The notes beneath the pieces are model-generated. The model saw only the letters and a program-made list of their open reading frames with translations, did not search any database and had not been told where the DNA came from. The position numbers and the translations under genes were made by a program. A stretch of 12,777 nt of DNA from Chloroflexota bacterium. GTDB taxonomy: Bacteria > Chloroflexota > Anaerolineae > Aggregatilineales > Phototrophicaceae. The stretch is from the NCBI GenBank assembly GCA_003242205.1, contig QGUR01000112.1, positions 1 to 12,777 on the forward strand. Reading direction: 5' to 3'. Shown here piece by piece: positions 12,289 through 12,777 of the stretch. How positions within the stretch are numbered: position 1 is the stretch's first letter; every line of letters starts with the position of its first letter.

Positions 12289-12777
12289 GTGGGTAAGCGT
12301 AAGGCAGACATCATTAGCGATGAAATGCGCCAGCGTCTGCTGGCCAACCGCGACGGGCGTATTGCGACCGATCAGTGGCTGGATCTGGTGACCGAGCCAC
12401 TGGTGATCCTGTTGCTGCTCGTCGTGCCGCTGGCGGTCATTCTGGCCCCGCGTTTCGCATTTTTCGCGCTGTCGTTGCGCCTGCCGCTGATTCTACTCGT
12501 GGTTCTGATCGCTCTGGGGCTGCCGACATTAATTCGCGCCCGGCGCTATGCCCGCGCGCGCATCCATTTCGATGTCTTGTATGCCGACGAACGCCGGCAC
12601 GCGCCGCTGCTGTTCTGGAAGCCGCAGCGCTTTGAAACGAAGGATGGGCGTATCGTCGAGTTCAGCCGGCGGCTGGCCCCGTATATGTTCTACCGTCCGG
12701 GCTATCCCTATCTGGTCTATTACATCGAAGAGCCGCGCGGCCTCGTTTTGCTCAGCGTCGCGCCCGCCGATCATCCC
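12289..12777 (+). CDS. Unnamed two-helix membrane protein, 3' end outside the window
   Basis: The frame is open from GTG at 12289 to the window edge (163 complete codons), so the gene is cut. A ribosome site AAAGG (12275-12279) lies 9 nt upstream and a TATAAT box lies before it; an ATG at 12325 is the alternative start. The N-terminus is charged (SDEMRQRLLANRDGRI, residues 10-25). Two hydrophobic helices follow, at about 38-53 and 57-81, joined by a short turn as a hairpin with both ends probably cytoplasmic. Next is an arginine-rich stretch (RARRYARARIHF, 83-94), then a soluble domain with many aromatic residues (FYRPGYPYLVYYIEEPR, 134-150). I recall similar unnamed proteins in Anaerolineae, but I assign no function. 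The protein is not a complex I subunit. Reality of the gene is supported by the coding-like composition and the start signals. Confidence 0.75.
   Translation, partial: MGKRKADIISDEMRQRLLANRDGRIATDQWLDLVTEPLVILLLLVVPLAVILAPRFAFFALSLRLPLILLVVLIALGLPTLIRARRYARARIHFDVLYADERRHAPLLFWKPQRFETKDGRIVEFSRRLAPYMFYRPGYPYLVYYIEEPRGLVLLSVAPADHP

Noticed and set aside
12375..12635. Plus-strand 86-codon frame near the window end
   Set aside because: It overlaps the much better frame that starts at 12289 and stays open to the window edge. The latter has a ribosome site, a -10 box and hydrophobic helices.

Overview
The window carries the second half of a bacterial operon for respiratory complex I (NADH:quinone oxidoreductase), followed by three unrelated genes. 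The nuo genes are all on the + strand in the canonical order G-H-I-J-K-L-M-N. The DNA is GC-rich, and the order is close to that of many aerobic bacteria. Oversized NuoH, NuoJ and NuoL, plus a downstream two-helix membrane protein of a kind I associate with Anaerolineae, point to Chloroflexota (Anaerolineae or relatives). That placement is an inference, since no 16S or other marker is present.

Layout. 1-1031 is the 3' part of nuoG, cut by the window edge. nuoH (1035-2600) follows 3 nt later, then nuoI (2645-3139). A 154-nt gap holds a nested inverted repeat and a candidate promoter, so nuoJ-N may also be transcribed separately. Then come nuoJ (3294-4586), nuoK (4605-4907), nuoL (4999-7395), nuoM (7511-9079) and nuoN (9092-10603). 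A strong hairpin plus T-tract at 10624-10658 ends the operon. Convergent to it is a small CoA-binding (YccU-like) protein gene (10677-11111, minus). Divergent from that gene is an EamA-family transporter (11286-12224). The last gene starts with GTG at 12289 and runs off the window; it encodes an unnamed two-helix membrane protein.

How the genes work together. NuoG and NuoI belong to the peripheral arm: NuoG carries Fe-S clusters, and NuoI carries the last two [4Fe-4S] clusters before quinone. NuoH forms the quinone chamber floor and joins the arms. NuoJ and NuoK bridge NuoH to the three antiporter-like pump subunits NuoN, NuoM and NuoL. All the key membrane Glu/Lys residues I looked for are present, so a working proton pump is expected.

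The main surprise is NuoJ. At 430 residues it is more than twice the usual size, because about 220 residues resembling DUF4397 (two beta-rich repeats) are inserted between TM4 and TM5, a loop predicted to face the periplasm. NuoH has an extra N-terminal helix with a CX5C loop and an extra C-terminal membrane region. NuoL has a His/Glu-rich insertion in a predicted periplasmic loop and a second, very His-rich, predicted cytoplasmic loop. Together these suggest a complex I whose outer face is elaborated. Three intergenic gaps (I/J, K/L, L/M) also hold compact inverted repeats without T-tracts, possibly mRNA elements that tune the relative expression of subunits. I see no tRNA, rRNA, CRISPR array, insertion sequence or phage feature, and no gene-free stretch above 300 nt.
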